DNA of 49,918 nt from a virus, in the IMG/VR virus record IMGVR_UViG_3300023184_000185, positions 1 through 49,918 of that record. The stretch is one strand, 5' to 3'. The notes below the pieces were generated by a model. That model did no database searches and had not been told where the DNA came from. It was given only the letters and a program-made list of their open reading frames with translations. Position 1 is the first letter of the stretch; every line of letters starts with the position of its first letter. The translations under genes were made by a program, and so were the position numbers. Below are positions 1 through 9,035 of this stretch, piece by piece.

Positions 1-275
1 TCCTCACTTTTTTTAATAACAAGAGATTCGTTTCTTGCTATATTATAAACCCATGTTGAGAAATTACCTCTTATTGGATCATATTGAGAGATTTTTGTCC
101 AGATCTTAGCCATTGTATTTGAAACCGCATCTTCTGCTGCTTCCTGTTCTACTAATATAGATTTACAGTGGTTTAGTAATCCTGGTTTAATTCTTTTGTA
201 AAGTTCTACGAAATCTTTCTCTGAAGATGTTCTCATAAAACTTTCTGCCAATTCCTGAATGTTTTTTGCTGCCAT
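1..275 (-). CDS. RNA polymerase sigma factor, ECF-like, partial (C-terminus beyond window)
   Basis: An open frame starts at the ATG at 275 and runs off the left edge with about 91 codons visible. The visible part looks like sigma-70 region 2: an acidic stretch (EQEAAEDAVSNT) followed by an aromatic-rich block (GNFSTWVYNIARNE), which in this family binds core polymerase and melts the -10 region. I infer a phage sigma factor that redirects host RNA polymerase, perhaps to late genes, in the role of T4 gp55. The DNA-binding region 4 is outside the window, so the ECF assignment is partial. Confidence 0.7.
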   Translation of the reverse strand, partial: MAAKNIQELAESFMRTSSEKDFVELYKRIKPGLLNHCKSILVEQEAAEDAVSNTMAKIWTKISQYDPIRGNFSTWVYNIARNESLVIKKSE

Positions 276-290
276 TTTTCCTGATTTTTT

Positions 291-728
291 TTAAAGTTTA
301 AGTTGTTTTATTTCTATTCCTGCCTGTTTAAAAAGTTCAAACGAATCCGTTTTTCTATACATCTCAGAGTAAACAATTCTTTTAATTCCTGCCTGAATTA
401 TTAACTTTGCGCAATCGTAACATGGGGAAAGCGTAACATATAATGTTGCACCTTCCGCACTATTAGTGCTTCTTGCAATTTTTGTTATTGCATTAGCTTC
501 TGCGTGTAGAACTGTAGATACCGTATTGTTTTCTGAATCTTCGCATTTATTTGGAAATCCTGAAGGAGTTCCGTTATAACCATCTGAGATTATTCTTCGA
601 TCATTAACTATTAAGCACCCGACTTTACTTCTTTCACAGTGTGAGTTTTCTGCCCACACCGAAGCCATTCGCAAATACAATAAATCGATTTTATCTTGTT
701 TCTTCTGTAGTAGATTCTGGTTGTTCAC
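291..728 (-). CDS. cd: dCMP deaminase
   Basis: A 145-residue zinc deaminase that should convert dCMP to dUMP and feed dTMP synthesis. The zinc site is visible: HAEAN at residues 75-79 with the catalytic Glu, and PCYDC at 102-106. The length fits phage and bacterial dCMP deaminases. The start overlaps the end of the upstream gene by 38 bases, which suggests cotranscription. A thymidylate-synthase relative at 26112-26918 would be the logical partner. A general cytidine deaminase is less likely given the N-terminal layout. Confidence 0.88.
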   Translation of the reverse strand: MNNQNLLQKKQDKIDLLYLRMASVWAENSHCERSKVGCLIVNDRRIISDGYNGTPSGFPNKCEDSENNTVSTVLHAEANAITKIARSTNSAEGATLYVTLSPCYDCAKLIIQAGIKRIVYSEMYRKTDSFELFKQAGIEIKQLKL

Positions 729-963
729 TTTGATTTGATTTTAGTGGTGTTACTTCAACTTTGAATCTTTCTACTACATGAAATACGTCTCTAAGACGGA
801 ATGCGCCGAGAAGGTTTAAAATTTCATTTACCTCCTCTTCTGTAAATCCTAATTTTTCTTCATTTTTTAAATTGTCCAAACATTTTTCATAATTAGCATA
901 CGAGGTCAAAAAATCGACCGATGCTGTTCTTAGCTCTTTAGAGATTTCGTAACTTTTTTCCAT
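691..963 (-). CDS. Hypothetical protein, 90 aa
   Basis: Not recognised. It is a mostly helical, charged protein with a Gln/Glu/Thr-rich tail. It lies directly upstream of and overlaps dCMP deaminase, and a TAnnTTTG promoter-like box lies just before its start at 986-993, so it is probably the first gene of a two-gene unit. Confidence 0.55.
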   Translation of the reverse strand: MEKSYEISKELRTASVDFLTSYANYEKCLDNLKNEEKLGFTEEEVNEILNLLGAFRLRDVFHVVERFKVEVTPLKSNQSEQPESTTEETR

Positions 964-985
964 TTTTTTATTTTAATTTATTCTT

Positions 986-993
986 CAAATATA
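986..993 (-). promoter_or_regulatory. Bacteroidota-type -7 promoter box
   Basis: The minus strand reads TATATTTG, matching the Bacteroidota -7 consensus TAnnTTTG, about 25 bases before the start of the 90-aa gene. No clear -33 box was verified. Confidence 0.45.
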
Positions 994-1036
994 ATAGATG
1001 TTTTTTAAAAAGTAAACATCTGCAAATCTTTTTTTC

Positions 1037-2758
1037 TTATTCAACCCTTTTTGAGGTTGAGGTTACTAATAGCGGGGATGATAACGTGTCATTTAATTGT
1101 GATAAAAGAGACACCATCACATCCATTTTACTAGCTAATTCTTCGTTGCTTCCTCCTTTATTTTCTGCAGATTCGGAAGAAGATTCTTTTTTAGATTCTC
1201 CTTCTTTAGTTCCAGTACCCAAATTTTCAGTAGTGGATTCTTTAGATTTTCCAGTATTAGCATTTTCACCAGAGCTTTTAGTTTCAGTATTTCCAGATTG
1301 TTTATTATCTGTTGTTCCACTAGGTGTAACAGTACTACTTAACTTTTGTGCAATGGTTTCTTTTATACCCCCTGGTTTTGCAGAAGTTTCAACCAATGGT
1401 GATATTTTATTCTGAATTTTTTCTACAGACGAAACTGCAGCTGATCCTTTAGATAAATTACCTGCTACAGAAGCAATATTGGTAGACCCAGCTTTATTAA
1501 TATTCCCTTCGACTTTATCTGCTACCGATGTGGGTGTATTTATTTTTTGGGATTCTGTAGAAGCTTCTTTGTTTTCTTCTTTTTTAGATTCTTCTTCCTT
1601 ATTGCCCTCAGTTTTATTCTCCGTTTTAGATTCAGCTGATCCAGTAGAAGATTCCTTTCCACTTTTTGTGTCTGATATACCAAATAGGCTTTTTAAAAAA
1701 TCAGCTCCAGATTGGGATCCTTTTATCATCTCAGGCTCCGCTTCTTTGTTTCCCTCTACTGGTTTTTCTTTGCTTTCTTGCTCCGATAATGTAGTCTGTG
1801 AACCTGTAGAAGAAGCACTACCAGCACCAGAAGCACTGTCAGTAGTTCCAGATGACCCTTTATTTCCCTCTATGGCAGATCCGGTAACCCCAGATTCGGT
1901 TTTTGGTGTTTCTGCGGGTTGTGGAGCAGCAGTTCCCCCCGTATTAGAAGCCTCTGTTTTTTCTGCAACTTTTTGTTCCCCTCCAGTAACACCAGCAGCT
2001 TCTGTTTTTTTATCCTCAGTTTTTACTTCTTTACCAGCTGATTCAATTTTTCCTCCATTAACCTTTTCAATTAGCTTCCCGATATTTTCATCATATCTTT
2101 CAGCCATTTTATTAATGCTCTCTGAATTAAATCCTTCAGTTTTTAAAACCTTTGCTAAAGCAGATATTACTGCATTTATTTCGGGTGTAAATAATTTGGT
2201 TCCTGCTGCATTTGGCTCATTAAGATATCTTAATGAACTCGAGAATTCCTTCATTAGAGTTTCAAATGAAGCTTTTTCATTTTTAACTTTTGAATCAAAT
2301 TCATCGCTTACATCGCTAAAAGACTCAAATCCTTTGATTTTACTTGTTCCTATGTTTTCGGCAATCTGTGTTACAGTACCAGTCTTAAGCACCGCTGCAT
2401 TACCTGCTTTATTTTTAGCATCTCCTTTAGCAATTGGAACTATTTCTTTTCCGTCTACAGCTTCACCCTTTTCAATACTTTTTTCAATATCTTTCTTGTG
2501 TGAGTTAGCAGATGAATAGGCATATTGATAAGAAATATCCTTTGGATCGTATGCAGGATCTAATGCTTTTAACTCGTCATTAAATATTTGATCAAAGAAT
2601 TTTTTAGCTTCCTGAGAAACCTTTCCTGCAGCTTTCATTGCATCTCCAACTTCACTAGTAACAACTCCAACGTTTCCGCTTTGTATTTCGGAGTTTATTT
2701 TAGCTCTATCAAAAGATTCGCCTTCGGACTTAAATATCGGGTATTGTTCTTCAGCCAA
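1037..2758 (-). CDS. Low-complexity Ser/Thr/Glu/Lys-rich protein, 573 aa
   Basis: Function not recognised. Residues 1-230 are ordinary helical sequence. About residues 230-530 are strongly biased to Gly, Ser, Thr, Glu and Lys, likely disordered. The C-terminus returns to an amphipathic segment (MDVMVSLLSQLND). It lies downstream of the tail-tube and gp26-like genes in the same direction, so a virion or tail-assembly role is possible by position. A long open frame on the opposite strand is a shadow of the biased composition. Confidence 0.6.
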   Translation of the reverse strand: MAEEQYPIFKSEGESFDRAKINSEIQSGNVGVVTSEVGDAMKAAGKVSQEAKKFFDQIFNDELKALDPAYDPKDISYQYAYSSANSHKKDIEKSIEKGEAVDGKEIVPIAKGDAKNKAGNAAVLKTGTVTQIAENIGTSKIKGFESFSDVSDEFDSKVKNEKASFETLMKEFSSSLRYLNEPNAAGTKLFTPEINAVISALAKVLKTEGFNSESINKMAERYDENIGKLIEKVNGGKIESAGKEVKTEDKKTEAAGVTGGEQKVAEKTEASNTGGTAAPQPAETPKTESGVTGSAIEGNKGSSGTTDSASGAGSASSTGSQTTLSEQESKEKPVEGNKEAEPEMIKGSQSGADFLKSLFGISDTKSGKESSTGSAESKTENKTEGNKEEESKKEENKEASTESQKINTPTSVADKVEGNINKAGSTNIASVAGNLSKGSAAVSSVEKIQNKISPLVETSAKPGGIKETIAQKLSSTVTPSGTTDNKQSGNTETKSSGENANTGKSKESTTENLGTGTKEGESKKESSSESAENKGGSNEELASKMDVMVSLLSQLNDTLSSPLLVTSTSKRVE

Positions 2759-2796
2759 AATATATTTTTACTTATATACCTCTAAAATCAGCTAAT

Positions 2797-3034
2797 TTAG
2801 ATTTTAGGTTTAGAAAATGCAAAAGCTTCTACAAGCTCTCCTTGAGAATTTTTCTTGTTTTCATTTTCTATTTTATCGTTTAGTTTTTCTATAAAAATTT
2901 GATATTCATAGAAAGGTAATGACTCTAATGTGTCTATTGACAATTTAAACTCTTCCCATAATCTAAACTTAATATCAAAGTAGTTGGCTAAAGATATCTG
3001 AAATAACGAAAAGGGATCTGTATCCCCTGGGAAA
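2797..3034 (-). CDS. Out-of-frame C-terminal extension of the gp26-like gene (possible +1 frameshift)
   Basis: Starting near TTT CCC AGG at 3034-3026, the +1 frame is open to a stop at 2797 and encodes about 78 residues with normal phage-like composition. It continues the zinc-ribbon tail as EITFPGDTDPFSLF, whereas the zero frame gives an unrelated 21-residue end stopping at 2975. No start codon in this frame precedes the segment usefully. CCC followed by AGG is a plausible +1 slippage site. A one-base sequence error or indel would look the same. Confidence 0.5.
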
Positions 3035-4006
3035 TGTTATTTCTGCTGTGACCTCCCCACCACAGCTATTACATTTACTATAAATTCTAGATTTTGTAGC
3101 AAAATTAATCTTTTGACTAATTTGATCTGCTATTGAAAATTGAAGTGGCGACCATTCGGAAGATGCCCTTTCGTATTGATCGTATGTTCTTTCATCTAAA
3201 CCTCTCCAGTCGGGAATAACGAAGGTTGCAATATTTGCAAAACTTTCGTCGTATTTTTTACTTTTCTCTTTTTTATCTTTTATAATTTTTCTACAAGTAG
3301 TTGTTACTCCTACCGTTGGAATATAAAGATTCATTTCAGGAGATCCGTCTTTAGGTATAAATCTAAATGAATAGGTGTCTTTACTATATCTTTTTAATAG
3401 ATCATCCTCCATAACAAAACTGTCAAGAAGATTTGATTTTAATTCTATCTGATCTGCAATTTCGCAATCAGGTTTTGTACAATTTTTTGTTACTGGTAAT
3501 AGAATACGATTTTCGCCTTTAATAAAGGTCATATCTCTAATTGACATAACAATATAAAATCGATCTTCATACCAAAGGTCGTATGGCTCTAAAACTCCAC
3601 CTTCCCAACGAATTCTCATACATTTAGAAATAACTGTATTAAGCTTGTCGTCTAGATCAATTCTATCCGATTCATCAACTGTAGAGAAATGTCTTATTTC
3701 ACTAACTGAAGCTGATTTAATTGCAAGCTCAAATCCTTCAGGATAGCCAAATCCTCTAGATGGTAATATGTCAGAAGGAATATTTTTCCATTCAGATTCC
3801 ATCCCCATAGGTGTTCTTGTAGCTCTTCCTAAATTGTTTGGTGTATTTTGTGGTTGTGCATATTGTGACTGTTGTTCACGAGGCTGATCATTACCAGGAA
3901 TCCATTTTGGAATTTCGTGGTTTGATACATCCTTATCAGCATCATATTCAAATTTTGATTGTGCTTCTTTTCTAGAAAGTTCGTCTAATAAACTTTGATC
4001 GCTCAT
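2975..4006 (-). CDS. Baseplate hub protein, T4 gp26-like (zero frame)
   Basis: The 343-residue product has a disordered Gln/Pro-rich N-terminus (to about residue 70), then a mixed domain, and ends in a CNSCGG cysteine pair followed by EITF. A cysteine-ribbon tail followed by an aromatic-rich end is what I recall for T4 gp26/gp51-type hub assembly proteins, but the identification is tentative. It lies between the tail-tube cluster and a low-complexity protein. The natural C-terminus probably lies in the +1 frame (see 2797-3034), so the zero-frame ending may be the minor or erroneous form. Confidence 0.5.
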   Translation of the reverse strand: MSDQSLLDELSRKEAQSKFEYDADKDVSNHEIPKWIPGNDQPREQQSQYAQPQNTPNNLGRATRTPMGMESEWKNIPSDILPSRGFGYPEGFELAIKSASVSEIRHFSTVDESDRIDLDDKLNTVISKCMRIRWEGGVLEPYDLWYEDRFYIVMSIRDMTFIKGENRILLPVTKNCTKPDCEIADQIELKSNLLDSFVMEDDLLKRYSKDTYSFRFIPKDGSPEMNLYIPTVGVTTTCRKIIKDKKEKSKKYDESFANIATFVIPDWRGLDERTYDQYERASSEWSPLQFSIADQISQKINFATKSRIYSKCNSCGGEVTAEITFPRGYRSLFVISDIFSQLL

Positions 4007-4028
4007 GTTGGGTTTCTTATTTATTTTT

Positions 4029-4247
4029 TTACTCCTCTTTTTGTTTTAGTTTCTTGGAATTACGGGAAAAGTAGAAATAGAATCCAAAGCAAACTCCCGA
4101 AAGGAAATAAAAAATTGACACTGTATGCCAATAAGAACCTGTCCATTTCATTATTGTTGCGAAAAGGATATCGAAGCCAAAAGGATTGAAAAAAGTTGCT
4201 AATACTAAAAATATTGAGCCTATTCTTTGTTTTTGTTTTATAGTCAC
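4029..4247 (-). CDS. Small membrane protein, 72 aa
   Basis: Not recognised. Two hydrophobic segments are visible, at about residues 10-33 and 41-60, with a positively charged tail (RNSKKLKQKEE), so a two-pass inner-membrane protein is likely. Holin is possible by size but nothing specific supports it. An overlapping frame starting at 4260 looks like a shadow, because this frame has the cleaner membrane-protein pattern. Confidence 0.55.
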   Translation of the reverse strand: MTIKQKQRIGSIFLVLATFFNPFGFDILFATIMKWTGSYWHTVSIFYFLSGVCFGFYFYFSRNSKKLKQKEE

Positions 4248-4301
4248 ACCTATCGTCCATATTATTTACAGATAAACATTTAAACTTGAATTTGGTACAA
4301 A

Positions 4302-4331
4302 TAAAAATGGAGACTTTGTAGAGTCTCCATC
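4302..4331 (-). terminator. Rho-independent terminator after tail-tube genes
   Basis: A hairpin with arms ATGGAGACT / AGTCTCCAT followed on the minus strand by a T-rich run. It lies 23 bases after the stop of the distal tail-tube gene. Confidence 0.75.
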
Positions 4332-4353
4332 TATATATTATATGCTTAATTTT

Positions 4354-4932
4354 TTAGTTAAATAGGTCTTCAAAATAGTCTGCTCTGAATGATAAAGAAA
4401 TCTTATATGGAGTAGTTCCGTTAGTATAATCAAGATCTAAAGCTTTGATCTGATCAACAGGGAAGCAGTTTACTAATTTAACTCTTCTAAATACATCTCC
4501 TTGTTTGTTAAATATTGAGATTAAAATATAAGTACCTCCTGCATAAACTGATTTAATACCAGTAGCACCTGTTAACGGGTTATAAACTAAATCTGACCAT
4601 TGTCTAAGTGTTTTAAACACATAGTTACTGTTGTTATCATCAAGGTTAGTTTCGAAATCAATTCTAACTTTTACACCTGTATCTTCAACTGCTGCAGCTG
4701 CATATCTTCTTTTAGAGAATTTATATCTTTGCTCTGCAATACCTGGGTTTTTATCTACAGTTAGCCCTGCTACAGAAAGAACATTTTCTACTAGAAGTGT
4801 TCTTCCCGCGTTACCAATAGGATTAGCTATACCAGCAGGCGGTTGAATTAATACCTCAAACTGGTTAAGATAAACCGGTTCGTATAATTGAACGGCTGCT
4901 TTAGATGAATTAAAATGTGGTAGTCCTGCCAT
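4354..4932 (-). CDS. Tail tube protein, gp19-like (copy 2)
   Basis: A 192-residue relative of T4 gp19, the subunit of the inner tail tube through which DNA leaves the head. The N-terminus LPHFNSSKAAVQLYEPVYL and the block TLRQWSDLVYNPLTGATG are nearly the same as in the adjacent 190-aa paralogue. It follows that paralogue by 13 bases and the tail sheath gene, the T4 order 18-19. Two tandem tubes suggest a tube made of two subunits, or one specialised as a terminal ring. Confidence 0.82.
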   Translation of the reverse strand: MAGLPHFNSSKAAVQLYEPVYLNQFEVLIQPPAGIANPIGNAGRTLLVENVLSVAGLTVDKNPGIAEQRYKFSKRRYAAAAVEDTGVKVRIDFETNLDDNNSNYVFKTLRQWSDLVYNPLTGATGIKSVYAGGTYILISIFNKQGDVFRRVKLVNCFPVDQIKALDLDYTNGTTPYKISLSFRADYFEDLFN

Positions 4933-4945
4933 TTTTTTCTTTTAA

Positions 4946-5518
4946 TTATATGAATACATCATCGAAGTAATCTACTGCCCATGTAATATTGAGCTTATAG
5001 ATACCAGTTTGTGTATAGTTAAGAGCCATTTCTGTAATAGGTGTCATAGGAAAGCAATCTCTAAGATTGATTCTTCTAAATACGTCTCCTTGTTTATTGA
5101 ATACGTTTAATAGAATATTTCCTGTGTAATCCTTTTTCAGACCCATTGCTCCTGTTAATGGGTTGTAAACAAGATCTGACCATTGACGCAAGATCTTGAA
5201 TACGTACATAGAATTATTGTCGTCAAGGTTTACCTCGAATTCAATATCAACATCTAAACCTGTTCTTGCAGGAGCAGCACCAGCATAATATCTTTTTGCA
5301 AATTTATATGCCTGTGTAATCTCTCCTGGGTTTTGATCAACTTGTAAACCCGATACTCTAGTTACCTGCTCAAGAAGGATATTACCGTTCCCTGGATTTC
5401 CCTGCGGAGCAGGTATTGCTGGGGGCGGACTTATCGTAACCTCAAACTGGTTGAGGAAAACTGGTTCGAATTTATTGATCGAAGCCTTTGAACTGGAAAA
5501 ATGTGGTAATCCTGCCAT
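4946..5518 (-). CDS. Tail tube protein, gp19-like (copy 1)
   Basis: A 190-residue gp19-type tube protein immediately after the sheath gene. It shares long identical blocks with the next gene (FEPVFLNQFEV, ILRQWSDLVYNPLTGAMG, NKQGDVFRR) but differs in its middle, so this is an old duplication. The region is tightly packed, with 51 bases to the sheath gene and 13 to the paralogue. Confidence 0.82.
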   Translation of the reverse strand: MAGLPHFSSSKASINKFEPVFLNQFEVTISPPPAIPAPQGNPGNGNILLEQVTRVSGLQVDQNPGEITQAYKFAKRYYAGAAPARTGLDVDIEFEVNLDDNNSMYVFKILRQWSDLVYNPLTGAMGLKKDYTGNILLNVFNKQGDVFRRINLRDCFPMTPITEMALNYTQTGIYKLNITWAVDYFDDVFI

Positions 5519-5569
5519 TTTTGTCTTTTAATTTTATATATTTAACTTTCTAGTTAATCTTAAAATTGA

Positions 5570-8500
5570 TTAGCTAAATTGTATAAATCCTCCTGAAGCA
5601 ATACCACCAGTTCTAGTTACTGTCATACGATTGATAAACTTGTGAATACCTCTTGCAGGCTCGATTATTACGTCGATAATACCGATGTTTTGGTCGATGA
5701 TTGCCGGTGTATTATTAGAAGAGTCCATAATACTTAAGTAATTATAGATACCTCCAACAGATTTTACTCCTGTTAAGTAGTTATCAACTAATGTTTTGAT
5801 CTCAAGTCTAACTGAATCTTCGTTGAAGTCAAATACGTAGTTTGCAAGGATTTCTTCAATTGCGCTTTCAATTGTAATAAGAAGATCTCTAACGTGTAAG
5901 TTATTAAATGCAGAGTTAGTTCTTTGGTAGCTTGTTTGGTTACCGTAAATAACTACTCCAACACCTCTTTTACGAATAATTGGATTGATACCAAATGGTT
6001 CTAAGTATTCTCTGTCGTTTATGTCAAAGTCATACTCAAGACCAACTAAGTTACCAGCAGAGATAATACCTCTTTTAACACCAGCTACGATTGAATAAGG
6101 TTCTCCTGTAATAAACTTACGGATAAAGTTATTAGAAACGTATGCTGCTGGTGGAACGTTTAAGTTCTTTCCATTTTCTCTAATTGTTAAGAATGGTGCG
6201 AAGAATCCTGAGAATTTAGCTCCAAGGTCCTCGTCAGGTAAAGAGAATGTGAAAGAAGGATTTAAACTTAAGTTACCTCCATCTGCAATGTATCTTGCTT
6301 GTAAAATTGGTGCAGGATCTGTAGCAGTTGGAGCCGAAGTAAATCTTGGATCTACTGATTCAGAAAACTTAGACATTGAAGGAACGTTGCAGATTGCCAT
6401 ACATTTTTGTCTGTTTTTAGCAAGCTTCGTTAATTGGTATTTACTGTTTGGTTGAACACCTCCATCGAATGTATCAACAATATATCTAAATGTAATAACG
6501 TCTGTATCTGCAAGAGTTCTTGCTAAGTTGGTGTTATAAAGTACATCGTAGATCTCGTTCATTCTGTTATCAGTTCCGTTTGGTACTGAAGCAGATTTAA
6601 TTGCTGATCCTGGAAGATAAGTAAAATCAAAGGTTCTAACGAACTCTTGGATAGACTTAAATTTCCAAATTCTTGTTGTTGTACCAGGATAAAGTTTAAT
6701 AGGTCTTTCAGTTTTAACCTGTATTGTATAAATTCCAGGAGAAGATGCAGAAGCAACTGTTTTAACTTCTAGAATTCTTGTTAATCTTGATTGGGTATTG
6801 TTACCAAAACCCGGATCGTAAATATCTAAATCTGTCGATACTAATAGATCTCCTACCTTAATACCTGTTGAATTTGCAATAGCAGTTGATAATTCAACAA
6901 CGTTAGGTTGCAATTGAGTTATAATATCAATAAAGTCGCTGATATTTCCTGCTGTAGATACAATGTTAAAGCTAATACCAGATGATTGGTTTGTGCCTAC
7001 TGGTAAAGAGCTAATATAAGTAGTATCCCAGTTTGCAATTGCTTCTGGCGTAGTTAATAATTCATCAGAGAATGCTCTAATTACTAAGATATTATATCCA
7101 TCTCGATCCACATTCTTTTCAAACTTAAGATATTGAAGAAGTGTACCTGAATTATCTAACCAATCAATATCACCATCACCGATATTTCCTTTAACCCAGT
7201 CTTGGTAAGCTATTGAATTTTCATAAGCTAAGAAACTGTCGTCACCTACTGGAATATCTGGAGAATAGAAAACGTCGTCTCTATCAAAATAGTTAGGGTT
7301 ACCGATTTGGTAAGCATCTAGTGTACTTTTGTTAGTTTCGTACCAAGGCTCCACATATGTTGTACCTGCATTAGAACCGATAAGAGGATGAGAAAGCTTC
7401 ATTCTAATCTGAGTTTGTATACCTACTGCTAATGATGAATTAGTAATAGTCTCATAAGAAATAACTTTAAGTTTAACAAGATCTCCTTCATAGAATCCTA
7501 AATATCCAGCTGTAGGAATATTTGATTTAACTTTACCTATCACCCATTTTGCAGCAGGTTCTGTGCTAGTAACTTTTAAGAAGTCCTGTAGTACAGTTAC
7601 TTGTGTATCGTGGTTGGTTGGGTTAGTGAATTTAGTATCTAAATAGATTTTACCATTTGTTAAAGTCCATGTATCAAAATCAGTAACAGGAATACCTGCA
7701 GTTGGGTTGTATAGAGCATCGGATAAAAGAGCTCCAGTTTCTGGTAATTGATCTAATCCTGTACTTGGTGAAATACCTGTATCTGATACTGCTGTACCAC
7801 CTGTTGTTCCATCTACGTTTCTATAATAATTAAAATCTGCAAAAAGATTTTGGTCATAAGAAAGGAAGTTAACATTTTTAGGGGTAATAGTAATGTCTGA
7901 ATCTGGTCCAATTTCGTCAATTAAATGGTGTCCTACTAAGTCAAATACTGATGAGTTAGTAGCAAGATCATCTAAAGCTTCTTCATTTACTGCACAGAAA
8001 ATACCTGTACTAGGTGTTTGATTGTTAATTAACGTTTGCACGTATCTTAATGTACCATTTTGATCTGTAAAGTTAGGGATAATAGTTCCTGTAGTAGTTA
8101 ATACAATATTAACCCCGTTTTGTGCTAAGAAATTATCGATTTGTGATTTGATAAATCCTTTAGATGTAAAATAAGGGCTGTAAACTGGGTCATTTGCTAA
8201 TGAAACATAGTCTGTCCAATTTCCGCTTACCACAATAACATCAATAAACCAATCTGAAAGATAATCATATTGATTCATAAACGTAGGAACGTTATCTGCT
8301 CCAAAATATTCTCTTGCTGTAATATCAAACCCTTTAAGAGGGAAAGCAGAGTCAAGAGATTTTCTTACGATAATACTTACTGGATTTTGTCCAAGGTTAA
8401 CTAAGCTGAATAATTTTCTATTATCTGGTCTTGAACCTGAATTATCCTCAGTAGCAACAAAGTATTTAGTAGATGGGAACCAAAATTTCTCCTTGTTATA

Positions 8501-8956
8501 ATATGAAGATACAAGTTTATCTTGTTTAGTTAAAGGATCTGAATATCCTCCGGTTGCACTAGCACCATTTTGTTCCTCTGTATCTACAGAGAAAGCTCTA
8601 TATCTAGCAACGTCTGCTCCAGCTGCATAATCAGGATCCCCGTTTTGATCTACCGAGTTATTTAAAATTCTCAGGTTAAGAGCAAAAACCGGCCCAGATT
8701 GTAAACAGGTTAGAACAGATCTATGAAAGAAAGATCCTTTTTTCTCTAATGCTTTATCAATACCACCAAATACTGTTTGGAATGTTGTTACATCCGGGCA
8801 ATATACTGGAGTATTGAAAGGTCCAAGATTAGAATATCCAACCACTAGACGAATTGTCTGAGGGTTGATAATGATGTTTTCAGAAGCATCAAATTCTAAA
8901 GTATAGACACCTGATGCTTTGAATACTGATAAATCAAGTTTAACTTGTTTGGCCAT
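5570..8956 (-). CDS. Contractile tail sheath protein, gp18-like
   Basis: A 1128-residue protein placed directly before the tube genes, as in T4. The C-terminal third carries the conserved sheath fold signatures: the block KLAKNRQKCMAICNVPSM, a GVKRGII motif and the final domain with YVFDFNEDSVR and a basic-aromatic end (RMTVTRTGGIASGGFIQFS). It is much longer than T4 gp18 (about 659 aa). The extra length lies in the middle (about residues 120-800) and probably forms surface domains. Its subunits would polymerise around the tube and contract on infection. Confidence 0.85.
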   Translation of the reverse strand: MAKQVKLDLSVFKASGVYTLEFDASENIIINPQTIRLVVGYSNLGPFNTPVYCPDVTTFQTVFGGIDKALEKKGSFFHRSVLTCLQSGPVFALNLRILNNSVDQNGDPDYAAGADVARYRAFSVDTEEQNGASATGGYSDPLTKQDKLVSSYYNKEKFWFPSTKYFVATEDNSGSRPDNRKLFSLVNLGQNPVSIIVRKSLDSAFPLKGFDITAREYFGADNVPTFMNQYDYLSDWFIDVIVVSGNWTDYVSLANDPVYSPYFTSKGFIKSQIDNFLAQNGVNIVLTTTGTIIPNFTDQNGTLRYVQTLINNQTPSTGIFCAVNEEALDDLATNSSVFDLVGHHLIDEIGPDSDITITPKNVNFLSYDQNLFADFNYYRNVDGTTGGTAVSDTGISPSTGLDQLPETGALLSDALYNPTAGIPVTDFDTWTLTNGKIYLDTKFTNPTNHDTQVTVLQDFLKVTSTEPAAKWVIGKVKSNIPTAGYLGFYEGDLVKLKVISYETITNSSLAVGIQTQIRMKLSHPLIGSNAGTTYVEPWYETNKSTLDAYQIGNPNYFDRDDVFYSPDIPVGDDSFLAYENSIAYQDWVKGNIGDGDIDWLDNSGTLLQYLKFEKNVDRDGYNILVIRAFSDELLTTPEAIANWDTTYISSLPVGTNQSSGISFNIVSTAGNISDFIDIITQLQPNVVELSTAIANSTGIKVGDLLVSTDLDIYDPGFGNNTQSRLTRILEVKTVASASSPGIYTIQVKTERPIKLYPGTTTRIWKFKSIQEFVRTFDFTYLPGSAIKSASVPNGTDNRMNEIYDVLYNTNLARTLADTDVITFRYIVDTFDGGVQPNSKYQLTKLAKNRQKCMAICNVPSMSKFSESVDPRFTSAPTATDPAPILQARYIADGGNLSLNPSFTFSLPDEDLGAKFSGFFAPFLTIRENGKNLNVPPAAYVSNNFIRKFITGEPYSIVAGVKRGIISAGNLVGLEYDFDINDREYLEPFGINPIIRKRGVGVVIYGNQTSYQRTNSAFNNLHVRDLLITIESAIEEILANYVFDFNEDSVRLEIKTLVDNYLTGVKSVGGIYNYLSIMDSSNNTPAIIDQNIGIIDVIIEPARGIHKFINRMTVTRTGGIASGGFIQFS

Positions 8957-9035
8957 CTTTAATGTTTATTTTTTGTATATATCGAAGAAGCTCGTTCTTA
9001 ATGACTTCTTTTTCTATCTATATATCATTCTTCTT

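Noticed and set aside
1479-2519. Plus-strand 346-codon open frame
   Set aside because: Shadow of the low-complexity gene on the minus strand; composition is the complement of its Ser/Glu/Lys bias.
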